From NCBI GenBank assembly GCA_013995675.1, contig VWRR01000008.1:1-64000 (forward strand): a DNA stretch of 64,000 nucleotides. Direction: 5' to 3'. Position 1 is the first letter of the stretch; each line of letters opens with the position of its first letter. Source of the DNA: Cyanidiococcus yangmingshanensis. Taxonomy: Eukaryota; Rhodophyta; Bangiophyceae; Cyanidiales; Cyanidiaceae. A program made the translations under genes and the position numbers. The notes under the pieces were generated by a model, which was not told the DNA's origin, ran no database searches, and saw only the letters and a program-made list of their open reading frames with translations. This document shows, piece by piece, positions 32,923-43,689 of the stretch.

Positions 32923-34195
32923 ATGAAACTTTACACTTATCCTCGTAATCCGAGAGCCTTCAAGGTTTTGATTGCCGCCAAGTATGGGGGTGTGCAGATA
33001 GATGTTCCTTCGGACTTAAGTTTCTCGAGGATAATCGGAAGCCGGAGTTTCTGCGTCTCAACCCCTTTGGTCAGGTCCCGCTGCTGGAGTTAGATGACGG
33101 GAAAGGGTTGTTCGAATCAACGGCGATCGCGCGATTTGTGCTCGAGACTTCTGGTCGAACGGACCTGCTTGGCGGCGACGATCCGGTCCTTCGTACTCAC
33201 GTACTCGCATTCTGTGACGTTTCTCTTGGACGGATAGATCCACTCGGGAGGCCACTGCTGTATCCAGGTGCTGTTCCCGGCTTTCTTCAAGCCGGACAAG
33301 GCGCGTTTCGACGAGGCACTGGAGCAACTTTGCGTCGTTCTTGACGGGTTCGAACGCTACCTGACGGATCATACGTTTCTCGTTGGAGAGCGTGTCACGC
33401 TGGCGGATATTGTGGTGAGCATGTCGCTGTTCTGGTTTTTTGAGTGCGTGCTTGATCCAGAGCTTCTGATGAAATACCGCGCGTTGAAACGCTGGTTTCA
33501 CACCTGCATCGGACAACCGGAATTCGTCCGCTGTGCTAGGCTCAGACTTCAAGCCGTGCCTCAAGCGTCCCGATTTTACGGCCTCAGCACAGTCTGCTCC
33601 TGTGGGCTCCTCTCAGGCGGCACCTGGCGCCGTGAACGGCCAAGATGGGGATGTTGCTGAAGAAGATCAAGGATCGAAGAGGGCAAAAAACGCCTTCGAT
33701 CTGTTACCAAAGTCCTCGTTCAATTTGGAAACCGCGAAGCGACTCTACTCCAACTCGGATAACACGCGCGAGGTTATGAATCAGATCTGGGACACGATGT
33801 TTGACCCGAATGGATACTCTGTCTGGATTGTGCGGTATCGCTACAATCACGAGCTCACCAAAACCTTCATGTCCGCGAATCTTCTGAATGGGTGGTTCCA
33901 ACGGATGGATCATCTGCGCAAGTACCTTTTCGGCTCCATGATTGTATTCGGCACCAGCGGGGAGCCCGGATCCTGCGCCATCGGGGGCGCTTTTATCGTG
34001 CGCGGAACAGGAGACTCATTGCCCGAGCCACTGACCGAAGTCGAGGATACCGACCTGTATACGTGGACCAAAGCAGACATACATGGCAAGGATCGCGATC
34101 TAGTTAACGACCTCTTTGCGTGGGAAGGAAAGTTTGAAGGCATGGGCGCCGACTACGAAGGCAAACCCGTTGCAACAGGAAAGAACTTTAAGTAA
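32923..34195 (+). pseudogene. Translation elongation factor eEF1B-gamma, coding frame broken
   Basis: eEF1B-gamma is the scaffold of the eEF1B exchange complex that recharges eEF1A with GTP. The whole protein is recognisable: GST N-domain (MKLYTYPRNPRAFKVLIAAK; then PEFLRLNPFGQVP and FESTAIARFV), GST C-domain (FLVGERVTLADIV, RWFHTCIGQPEF), an Ala/Gln-rich linker, and the conserved C-terminal domain (AFDLLPKSSFNLE, LTKTFMSANLLNGWFQRMD, ending GKNFK). It is spread over frames: ATG at 32923 to ~33017, then a -1 or +2 change at GGACTTAAG, +1 at ~33265, and +1 at ~33530 (between QPEFV and VLGSDFK). No intron-like spacers are seen. Either sequence errors, a decayed copy, or recoding. Confidence 0.85.
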
Positions 34196-34704
34196 ACCGG
34201 CCATATTACCAAAGGCCTGCACAGGAGTGCGCCAAAGTATACGCCTATCTTGGCTTTTAACACGAATCAGCTTGCTCCAAAAGGCTAATGCATAGCATCC
34301 AATCGAAGACCTGTGGATGAATAGGCATGCCGCCCACTAAATCAGCATAGAATGAGTCTCCTTGAGCACAACGGCAGACCTGCGCGTACCAACACGAGGC
34401 CGCATCGCTGCCGCAGAGCGATCGCGGCCCCGGCAAAAGTAGCCGGACTCTGAGCGGAGCAGCGCATGAAACTGACGAGTGTCCGCGTTGTGCAGGGTAA
34501 CGAGCTCGTCGTCTCACTCCCTGGAAGGTACTTCATCAGGACCAAGAGAAGCAAACAGAAACCGACTCCGTGAACGGACACGCGAAAAGCACTGCAAGTT
34601 CTTTCGTGACGTTGGTGTCTCCGGGGAACGGGCCTCGTGCAGGGAACCGCCTTGGTTGTGTTGCGAGCTTGGTCCTTGTTTGGCGGGCGCTCTCTCTTCC
34701 TAAA

Positions 34705-36429
34705 ATGCTCTCAAGTCTCAAGGTGCTTGATCGCTATGATGGTCTTCTTTTGATGCTCATCCTACTTCACGTTATGCTGGTGCCCCATAACAGCGCGAAC
34801 GAGTCCGTTTACTTGCAGGTCGTGCACGATATAACTTATCGAGGTACTCGCTGGGGCACTCTGCTGCGCCATCATCACTTCAATAGCTCTAGTCAAGCGC
34901 AACACAACTTTTTGGGTGAGCTCGTCCTAGGCATTTTGGCCATCGGGCCTGTGCGACTGATCTACAACCTGTGGCGAGCACGTAACTGGGCGCTGCAGCA
35001 GCCGATACCCCTACCCTCTTGCCCTTTTGCTCAGGTCTTGGATGGAGCCCAAACTTCCAGCGCTCATTCTAATACGTTGTATACTCGGCAGTCTCTCTTG
35101 GCTGGCGTGGACTCAGCTGCGGTACGCACTCCCAAACGCTTACACTCGCACCTCTTTCGCACGCTTCCTCTGTGCTCAATTTCACCCTATCTTCTATGCG
35201 AGTCGAGTGCTGCCCGACACCTTCGCTTCCATCGCTGCCTCGTTCGCGTACGGACTGCACCTACGCGGCCATGAACTTGCATGCACGGTGCTATTGAGTT
35301 TCTTGGCGATTGTCTGGCGCTTCGAAGTCGCTGTGTTTCTACTTTGCTTTTTGCTATTGGGTGTCATCGTCTCGACCGAGGCGCAATTGCGCAGTCGCAA
35401 GCTACTCAGTTTAGGAATTGCCACCCTCAAAGGAGGCGTTGCCGCTGGGACGCTCTCTATGCTGATGAAATCCTCTGTTGTGCAACGAGTATTGTCTCCG
35501 CAATGGGATGTACTCTATTCCGGCGCGGCGGTCCGTCAGACCTGGGAATGGAAGCTACAACCATCTTGGTGGTACTGGACCTCGGCACTGCCCCGGGCAC
35601 TCCTACCGATCCCAGTCTACTTTCCCCTGTTTCCAGTGGGGCTGCTTCGCATACCAGATGCCCGGGCAAATTTCCCTGCCTGCTTTGGCGTTCGTCGCGA
35701 GCCTGTCTGTGCTTTCGCCAAAAGAGTTGCGTTTCATCCTACCGACGATTCCCCTGATCAATGCGGCTGCAGGGAATGACGCTCGGTCGCCTGCATGAAT
35801 TTGGCTGGACGGCCATCGAATCAAACAAGCTTCATCAGGCGGCAAGTGGCACTCAATGAACTCGATGCGCGGCCATATCGCCGGGTTCTGAAAGAAGCCA
35901 AGCGAAAACGCCTCGTGATTCAAGTTGTGCGCCTGTGTCAAATGTCGCTGTTTGTTGGTGCTCTTGCAGCCCACATAGGCGGCCTGAGTGTAGCGATGCG
36001 AAGTTATCCCGGTGGGGAAGCGCTGAGCGCGTTGCACCGCGCTCATGGGCTGGCCCAGCGCACCAGCGGCAGCCTTGAGTGTCCCGAACCCTTTGTATAT
36101 ATTGATCCTGCCTTCCTCGATGACCGGTATCTCTCCGTTTCTGGAAATTCCCGGATGGAAGTATTCATTGAGAGAGCATCACAGCTCAAAGAATGTCGAC
36201 TGGAGTGTCTACACCCATCTGGTGACGGAGCGCGACTCGGTCCCCGGATTCGAGCCGGTGTACGCTGCCAAGGCAGTTTGATGGCTTCTCGCTGCGATAT
36301 CCTTTTCTTCACTTCACTGAGCGGATCCATGTACTTCGGCGACTAACCCGAGCACCGGTAACGAACCAATCCATGGATCACCATTTGCCTCTACCGGGCT
36401 GTTGGCCAGCGAGATTACCCTGGACATGA
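34705..36429 (+). pseudogene. ALG12: ALG12-type dolichyl-P-mannose alpha-1,6-mannosyltransferase, frame broken
   Basis: ALG12 is a multi-pass ER enzyme of family GT22 that adds a mannose to the lipid-linked N-glycan precursor. Recognised in order: ANESVYLQVVHDITYRG (counterpart of VEESFNLQATHDLLYH), FYASRVLPDTFAS, WRFEVAVFLL, WWYWTSALPRALL, SPKELRFILPTIPLINAAAG (the HKELRFI signature), RSYPGGEALSALHR and a C-terminal FSLRYPFLHFTER. These lie in changing frames: +1 near 35030, +1 near 35665, a net +2 (or -1) between 35780 and 35850, +1 near 36195 and +1 near 36272. Order and spacing are otherwise normal. The ATG at 34705 is the likely start; the stop at 36427-36429 is in the last frame. Confidence 0.85.
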
Positions 36430-37449
36430 GGGGATGCCTCTGGGAGTGCAAAGCAATGCAGACAAAGCAGCCGACATGTTGCCTACCATGTGGAGAAGAG
36501 AATGTCTGGGTCACACTTATCTGGTCCGGCATCGAATCGTGTGAAGCTATAGTGCGCGAATGAACAGCTGCTCTAGTCCGAGCATCGAGAGATGCGGTCA
36601 CAAACGAATTGGCAAGTGAACTTGCTGCTTTGCAGCGAACTCGATATGGACGTGGCGAATAAAGCCAAGGGTCCCGTCTCACTGCCAACTTGTTGTCGAC
36701 AATCGCTCCTTTGAGATGACGCAACTCGAAGGAATGAAGACTGCCGGAGACCTCAGACATCTATATGGCCTGATCGCTCCTGAGCGCGGCTCTGCGAGAG
36801 ACCGACATTGAATCGAGTCCTCTTCATGAAGGCCATGAATCGATCGAGTCGAGGCCGTTGATCAAAGTCTGCTGCACTGACTTGAACAGGAAGCACGTGA
36901 GACGAAGACGGTTCATTTAGCCTCGTGCGCAAAAGTTGTATTTACAATAAAGAGCCGATGCCGCTGAGTTCACCAAGGGTTCGGCATTGTTCGATGGATT
37001 CTTCGTATCTCTCCTTGCCGTGCACCAGAATTCGACTGGAGCCACGAGGCTTGCTTATGGGCCCATTGCCTAGTCGCTTTTCCGCTCAGGCAAACGCACA
37101 CACTTTCTCTAATGACATGAGCAAACAGCCGTGCCTTCTCGGCCACTAGGAACATGTTCATAAGGACTCTAAGGAAGATTGCTGCGTTGTGCCTTTGGTA
37201 TTTTCCACGACATACAATGCAAAGCCCCTGCATGTCGAGACTCAAATCGAGTCCTGAGAAGCATCGAGACCAAACGGATCTAACACGGGTCGACACTGTG
37301 CCCAGAGGCACGGCCACTACCACTCTGCGCGTACTCGAGCGGATGCGCCCAGCCACATGTTATCAATGCACAGAGCTCGGTGCCCCTACAAACCCAGATG
37401 AATCACGATGGAGTTCACCTGGAAGCATCATGCACCCATAGCACTAGCT
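36430..37449. other. Intergenic, no gene seen
   Basis: A convergent intergenic stretch of about 1 kb between ALG12 and CK2-beta. A 128-codon minus-strand frame (37356-36970) has one hydrophobic patch but no recognised family. Confidence 0.45.
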
Positions 37450-37731
37450 GGTGCGGCTGAGAATTGCGATAGTTGAGCACGGCACGGAGTCGCATCCTCC
37501 AACGCATCCTCTGAACCAACACAGTGTCTTCTCGAGCTGATCAGGTGCGGCTGAGAATTGCGACGGTTGAGCACGGTACGGAGTCGCATCCCCCAACGCA
37601 TACCCTGAACCAACCCAGCATCTTCTCAAACTGATCGGGTGCGGCTGAGAATTGCGACGGTTGAGCACGGTACGGAGTCGCATCCCCCAACGCATACCCT
37701 GAACCAACCCAGCATCTTCTCAAACTGATCG
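37450..37731. repeat. Tandem repeat, three units of 94 bp
   Basis: GGTGCGGCTGAGAATTGCGA starts units at 37450, 37544 and 37638, exactly 94 bases apart, and a fourth begins at 37732 but breaks off. Units two and three are identical as far as I can compare; unit one has several changes. 94 is not a multiple of three. It lies ~200 bases past the stop of CK2-beta. Confidence 0.93.
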
Positions 37732-37939
37732 GGTGCGGCGCATTTGCAGCCCCAAGCACAGCCCCAAGAGCTGAACGCGAAAAGACAGCGTCGTGGCCCC
37801 GAGACATTGTCGATCCGCCAGAATTCGGAACGGTCGACGGTCCAGGTCGAGACGAATACGTTCTCCAGGCGGGTCATTCTGAAACAGATATCCCACTGCG
37901 TGCTGCGCCCGAAGCGTAGCGTCCGATTGAAGGACCGCT

Positions 37940-38616
37940 TCAGCTCGCATTGGTTTGGTCATCAGTGTCAGATGCTCGGCGCAAAAGCCCAAGATTGCGC
38001 TGCACTTGCTTGCTCTTTTCGCTTACGCGAAAACCAAAGATTCGTGGAACATACCTCTCTGGGTTCCGCTCTGGTACGAGCTCCGGATACGTTTGCAAGA
38101 ATAGATGGGGAAATGTTGTGCCCCAGTAGGCTCCGTCGAGATGCGTGTGTGCAACGCTCCGCTGGGAGAAACAAATCCCAACATCTCGGACAAAAGAGCT
38201 TCACGGTTGAATGTCGAGGAACATCGCTCTGGCCTACAGGCAGAACCGGCTGGCCTGCGCAGTATACACGCGGACAACGACCAAAATCGACATTATTAAA
38301 CTTTTCCAACATATCATGGAGCCCCCGATTCGTTAGGATATAACGCGCATGAATGAGTCCATACAAGCACTCTGCACTCAGCTCAATTAGTTCGTGCTGA
38401 CGCTCGTCAAGCTCGGCTTCTGGCAGCTCCACATCAAGAATCATGTCAAGGGCATAGTCGTAGTAGGCAACCATCGAGGAAAGCCCTGTCAAGTTGAAAT
38501 CGTCCTGGATGAACTCCTCAGTCAACCTCACAAAAGAACTCATTCCCGTTCAGGGAGCAAAACCAAGAGATCCAGGAGAGATCTTCTTCGGAAGCCTTCG
38601 CTTTCTGATCCATCAT
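37940..38616 (-). pseudogene. Casein kinase II regulatory subunit beta, frame broken
   Basis: CK2-beta dimerises through a zinc finger and regulates the CK2 kinase. Nearly the whole protein is recognisable: [20 protein letters not shown] at the start, [33 protein letters not shown], the zinc site FGRCPRVYC with [11 protein letters not shown], then [15 protein letters not shown] and VPRIFGFR. The ATG pair at 38616 gives an ordinary CK2-beta N-terminus. Two +1 changes are needed: at ~38530, where GTTGAC is followed by TGA and an extra T restores EVD-EEF, and at ~38120 before LDGAYWG. Both sites are bounded by conserved residues. Ends at TGA 37940-37942. Confidence 0.88.
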
Positions 38617-39181
38617 CCATTTCGGATGAGGCCACAGAGCCCCTGGCTCGCGCGGCGTTACGAGCTGTCCCCATCGCAACGGTTGAAGGGGACGCTCCCA
38701 GCGAGTCCCTCTGTGCCGCCGCCCCCCGAGCCACCGCTTGGTGAGCGTCGCCAGTCGTCCGAAAAGCGCGTTCCCCGTGTCGATTCGTCCATGGCACCGA
38801 CAGCGCTCCGTCCGGCACGACCAAGTCCTGCTCATCCAAGCTCAGCCGCGATGCCGTCCGGGCCTCGGAAAGAGGCATCCGCTCGGAGGTATCCATATCT
38901 ACGCTCCACCGCGTACCAGACAGAGGCGCTGCGTGCTGCTGCTGCTCTGAGGCCATAGCCCGCCGCATCTGGGTCTCGTTGTCACCAAGAACGTCCATGA
39001 TCTGGTCTAGCTCCGAGGTGACACCTTCAGAGGTCGTGTTACTCTGAACAGCGCGTAAAGTCCCGTAAAGTTTTTCTTCCTCAATCTCCTGTTTCGATCG
39101 CCGCGTATTCTGGACAAAAAAGTTCCGTGTGGCGCGCGTGTTCATTACGCGAGCTGCCTCGCCGCTCTTTGCGGAGTGCAA
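38617..39181 (-). CDS. Unrecognised open frame upstream of CK2-beta
   Basis: A 213-codon frame (39181 to 38540) whose first two thirds reads like real protein, with a charged helical stretch ([20 protein letters not shown]) and an acidic [15 protein letters not shown]. Its end overlaps the start of CK2-beta in another frame. It could be an N-terminal extension of CK2-beta joined by one more +1 change, a separate gene, or a coincidence. No family recognised. Confidence 0.3.
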
Positions 39182-40955
39182 CTAGCGCCGACGGTGGCCT
39201 CCAGCGAACGCCGGCGCGCGAAAACAGCAGTCCCGAACGAATCAACGGCGAGGATGTCCGTTGCTTTTGACGAAACAGCCGATCCCACGTGTCCTCTGTT
39301 CTAGAAAAGACTTGGCCGTTTTTGGTACCCCTTGTCCAGTCAGTGAATCGGCACGCTGTGCAACGTTCGCAACAAAGCGTCCAGCCGACACCCGTTGGAA
39401 GAAGAGAAGACTTGTCTGGCGCAACACTGGGCGCCGCGACGAGCCAATCGAACGAATCCCTTAGTGGCTTTATGGATTCCTTCTGAGACGGGTGGGGCCC
39501 GTCGGGTGGCGAGCGTCGCAGCGCTCGTGCACGCGGGCCCCCCAAACCTCGGTCACGGATGACACCAGAAAAGCCGAGTTCCCCGACTTGGTGGCACCAT
39601 GCACCACAGGTGTTCATCATGAAGATATGCTTCAGATTGAGCTCGAAACATACCAAATCAAGTAAACAGATGCATGGAATCTTGGATGGGGTATCGGAGG
39701 TTCCGTGCTGTACGGACTCGAGATCTGTCCGAGCTGAGAGGCAAAAAGCTCCCACATGTTCACGCTCATCGCGAGCCGCATTCATCGATCTTGCTCTCCC
39801 AGAGCAATGCGATATTTCCAACTGGCTGGTCTCTATTTTTTTCGGCGATTGGGGCCTTGAGGAATGGAACGGGTTTCGTACATGCTGGAACCTCTTTTTT
39901 TGCAACGCGCCCTAAATGTACACACTGGATAGGCTGCAGTCATAGATGATGCATAACAGCGCGATCTGAACCAGGTCCAAAATACGCTGGTCGATGCAAT
40001 GAAAAATAATGGACGATCCGGGTTGCAAACCCTCTCGGAAGAAGGAATATACCGAGTGAGGCCAACGCAGAAAGCGAATCGCTCCTGCCGGGGCTCTGGT
40101 TACGCTTCGGGACTCTCCGTATGGGTATCCCGCCGAAAAACGATCGTGCTCGTGACGACTGCTATGCAGTCGCGAGGCAGCATGGAGCACGAATCTGGCA
40201 CCTAACATGGCGCATTGGACCACCATCAAATCATTTTTCGGTGACGACCAGGACTCTGTGTTAGTGAAACAATATCGGATGTCAGCGCCTTCGATATGCA
40301 TGTCAGGAAAACCCAAGAAAGGAGACCATCATGAGATCGTGCCCCGCAGGCGAGTTTGCCGTACCCGTACACGCACCCCATCGATATGGGCGCTCCCTAT
40401 GCTATTAGCATGGCAATCATGTCTAAATCGAGAGCTTTCCCAGATCAGTGCAACCCTGAGTCGACTCGTGGCACCACAGCTGGTCGACTAGAAACGTGCA
40501 ATCGCCGGACACAGAGAGCAACAAACAAAGTCTCACCTTAGACTGTGCGCTGACTATGACTATCGACCGCTTCCTCCAAAACTAGGACTGCACCATCGTC
40601 TCTAGGCAAGCTGCTCGGTAACAATCCGAGGAACTGACCGCGGGACCGATCGAACGAGCAACCCATCTTAACTGCTGTCCATGGCCACAGTTAGGATCGC
40701 ATCTACTGCCTCAGAAGCGCTCCTTAAGGTCGAAGCTGTCGCATACACCCAGGTTCAGTATAAACAGCGACCCGATGGGCGCGGACGCATCGACAGCGGA
40801 TCGCGGAGGGCGTCCTGGGACGCGCGCGGCCTCGCGCCTACTTCCAGGTTACCCAGCCCGTTCCCAAGCCTGCAGCGAACGTGTTTGTGTGCCTCAAACG
40901 CTTCTCAGAGATAGAGTGCCTCTTGCGTTGATCTTTGAGTCACCGCCGAGTGAGT
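39182..40955. other. Intergenic, no supported gene
   Basis: Minus-strand frames of 274 codons (39905-39081) and 134 codons (40316-39912) are present but show no domain or convincing composition. A TATAAAC lies at 40759-40765, upstream of the next gene by ~190 bases. Confidence 0.45.
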
Positions 40956-41192
40956 ATGGGTGGTACACACGATCACGGGCACGCGACGTTTCCACCGCAA
41001 CCGAGCCTGCGTCAACTCCGCATAGCTTGGGTCTGCGGCACAGCCATGTGGCTCTTCATATTCTTCCGTGCTCGAGCAGATCTGCCGCACATGCTTGGTA
41101 TGCATCAACACGACAATGAAGATAGCCGTTTCCAGCAGAAAAGCAAGGCCATACAAACGGAGCTTGCCGAGGACCCCGAGTCGAAAAAGTGA
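40956..41192 (+). CDS. Mitochondrial complex I B2-like small subunit (NDUFB2-like)
   Basis: 78 residues from the ATG at 40956. It begins MGGTHDHGHATF, similar to the Gly/His-rich MGGGHGHGHG start of plant NDUFB2, and continues with one membrane segment, AWVCGTAMWLFIFFRARAD, like the MMWFWVFYRAK segment, and a short HMLGMHQH part resembling the VMGWRHPWEGH tail, then a charged C-terminus. NDUFB2 is an accessory subunit in the membrane arm of respiratory complex I. Identification rests on short similarity and size. Intact. Confidence 0.5.
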   Translation: MGGTHDHGHATFPPQPSLRQLRIAWVCGTAMWLFIFFRARADLPHMLGMHQHDNEDSRFQQKSKAIQTELAEDPESKK

Positions 41193-41705
41193 ACTTGACG
41201 ATGATAGGATTGCAGGCCCCGAGGGAGACGCCCACAAGACGCTGGCTGAAACATGATTAACGCGCAGGTACCCGAGAACGCTTTCCCTCGGACGATAATC
41301 TTAAAGGACACTCTACGATAATATTCTGACGGACCGAGTTCTGGGCCCCGAGTCTCGGTTTTTCGGTGCCGTGGTGGCTGCCGCCGGGTGCCACGGCGGC
41401 GATAGAGAGACGGTTTCGAAGCGGACCCGGAACTGCCTCACACGCTGCATCCTGTTTGCGCATGTGGCGGAGCGCTTACCATTCGCCGTGGCTGCTCTCG
41501 TCCCTCGGTCTGATTACAGGGTGCTGGAAGCGTTCTTTTACGGAAAAGCCGCTCAGGGATCACCAAAGTCTTCAACAGACCAGACGGTTGTCGAGAAAGC
41601 GCTTGCACGTGGGCAGGCGCCGTCGAGAACCCGACGTGCTCACGTCGACGAAGCACGCGGCACCTCAAACGGTGCCTCTTATGACGGCGGACACTAGAGC
41701 CGTAA
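41193..41705. other. Intergenic, no gene seen
   Basis: Short overlapping frames only. The 5' end of the NADH pyrophosphatase may begin inside its right edge. Confidence 0.4.
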
Positions 41706-43025
41706 AGAACTCGTGGAAGAGCGCTCAATGGCCAAACTATCTATCCTTTCCACCATATAGTTTTCATCGCGAGCGAGCGGTGGCTGAGAGCGGTACCCAC
41801 AGGCTCGGAGCTCTACAAGACGGTACACCAGCACGGACGTCTTTGGGTTTTGCCCTGTCACTGGCGCCTGGGCCACTTGATTCGCAAGCCACCTAGTCCA
41901 AACGCTGAAGCAGAGCTGGTCGCGTTGGACCTCTTCCACAGCGAGGCACAGCTCGAGCACCTGATGAGGCGCGGCGTTTACGTCGGTTTTCTGGGCTCCA
42001 TGGATGATGATACACTTCGTTGCCTCTTCCCAGAGCTGAATAGAAGTGAATCTGATGTTGCAACAGGTCCAGACTCGAACACCCTAGTGATGCACGAGCT
42101 TTTTGTGGCTGATGTAACAGATCGAATGGTCGCTCAAGAGCAGGGGGAGACGCATTCACCACCAGTATCGGTGAGCGCCGGGATCATGGACGCCCATGGC
42201 CTCGCTGTGCGCGTTCTCCAGACACTACTGGACGCAGCATCTGAACAAGATGAGCTGGGTTTTACTGAACGCATCCGGGAGGTTGCAGCAGAGATACAGG
42301 GACTGGACCTGTTCGCGTTGCGTAGCCGCGAGGTGACGATCTCGGATGCGCACGCCGCCCTCTTGGCTCAGGCACGAACCCTCTCCGAATGGCATCATCG
42401 GAATCGTTTCTGCAGTAGCTGTGGTCATAACCTTGTTTGAACAGCCATTTCGCCAAGTTGTCGGATAGGGCGAAGTCGCCACTGCGCTCGTTGCGACCTC
42501 GCAGTTTACCCCCGGATCGATCCAGTTGTGATCGTGCTGGTGGTGGCGCAGCAGCCAGGAGCTGGTCCCGGCCTGGAGGGTGCGATGTGTCTCCTTGGAC
42601 GCAAGCATCAGTGGCTCGCTGGACGTTATTCTTGCGTCGCTGGTTTCGTCGAAGCGGGAGAGACCCTCGAGGAGGCTGTTGTTCGAGAGGTTGCCGAGGA
42701 GGCCGGAATCCGTATCCTGCCCAGCTCGATTCGCTACGCAAGCTCGCAGACATGGCCGTTTCCATCACAGCTGATGGTTGGCTTCTATGCTTCGGTGTCG
42801 GACGGAAAGGCGCTGCCAACGCCGCAACCCGCAGATGGTGAACTAGAGGCAGTGGCCTGGTTTCGAGCAGACCAGGTGCGTACAATGCTCTCGCCCGAGG
42901 CCAAAGCGCCAGCGTTGCATCTACCTCCCCGGAAAGCGATCGCCCATCGGCTCGTCGCAGACTGGCTTGCAAGTCTGAATAACCAGAACAAATCGGAAGT
43001 TGCAGACGCTTTGGGCCATGACTAA
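41706..43025 (+). pseudogene. NADH pyrophosphatase (NUDT12/NudC type Nudix hydrolase), frame broken
   Basis: These enzymes hydrolyse NAD(H) and NAD-capped RNA. Visible in order: a SERWLRAVP N-terminal segment, an EWHHRNRFCSSCGHN zinc-ribbon half, the second zinc half HCARCDLAVYPRIDPVVI, CLLGRKHQWLAGRYSCVAGF, the Nudix box (GETLEEA...REVAEEAG), and the family's SQTWPFPSQLM, matching SQPWPFPxS. A TGA at 42438-42440 interrupts the zinc ribbon. The frame is the same on both sides, but the spacing between cysteine pairs is longer than usual and the intervening residues read better after frame changes. Another change near 41770 is likely. No ATG was found in frame at the 5' end. Confidence 0.8.
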
Positions 43026-43689
43026 AGAAACTGTTGGTGACGGCGACCTGGAGGCGGACACCGGCAATGCGGCTCCCTCGATGCGTAGCGTCTCTTGGCT
43101 TGATGTCGAGTGGCGGTACGACTCCTGCGGTTTCGTGCGCGTCGTCCGCATTGGCATGGATCTAGGACATGTTCCGTCCCGCATCCGTTGCGGAGTCGTT
43201 CGAGGAAACCGCTCGACGGTGTGCATGGCTGCTTGGCGGCAGTGACGGAGCGTGTGCAGGACGCACCCCAACCCAACGTCTCGTGTAAATCGCTCGCACA
43301 CAGATGCGATGAACTTACCTCCAGTTGATTCAGTAGCGAGAAAGTCCTCGTTCAGCTCTCGAAAAGGCCTTCGTAGCGCCCGTTGCAACCATCGGGACTG
43401 TCGTGATGCTTCCCTTCTGATTCAGAAGACTCGAAGGAACTTGTCTTTCGTTCGCTGCGGGCCGGTTTGGGTTCGTCGGAACGCAGTCCCCTCCTCGATG
43501 CTTACAAATCGCGATGAGTAGCGTGGTCTCAGGGCCCATGAGGCGCATCTCAGTTCTCTCACACTTTGATATCCATCAATAGGTTGCAAGCGTTGAAATA
43601 TCATCCAAGTCTCGGGAGCCTGCAACGGAACGCGTCGACTCTCGAGGTACGGCCTCCGCACGCGCCCGCCAACAGGCAGAAGAGTGGTC

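Noticed and set aside
37428-37877. Minus-strand frames with repeated peptide containing VGSGYALGDA
   Set aside because: Products of the 94-bp noncoding repeat read in shifting frames.
38540-38616. A third frame change in CK2-beta joining the upstream 213-codon frame
   Set aside because: An ATG at 38616 in the CK2-beta frame gives a normal N-terminus, so no change is needed there.
39081-39905. 274-codon minus-strand frame
   Set aside because: Composition unlike the real genes and no domain; overlaps the region upstream of CK2-beta in a different frame.
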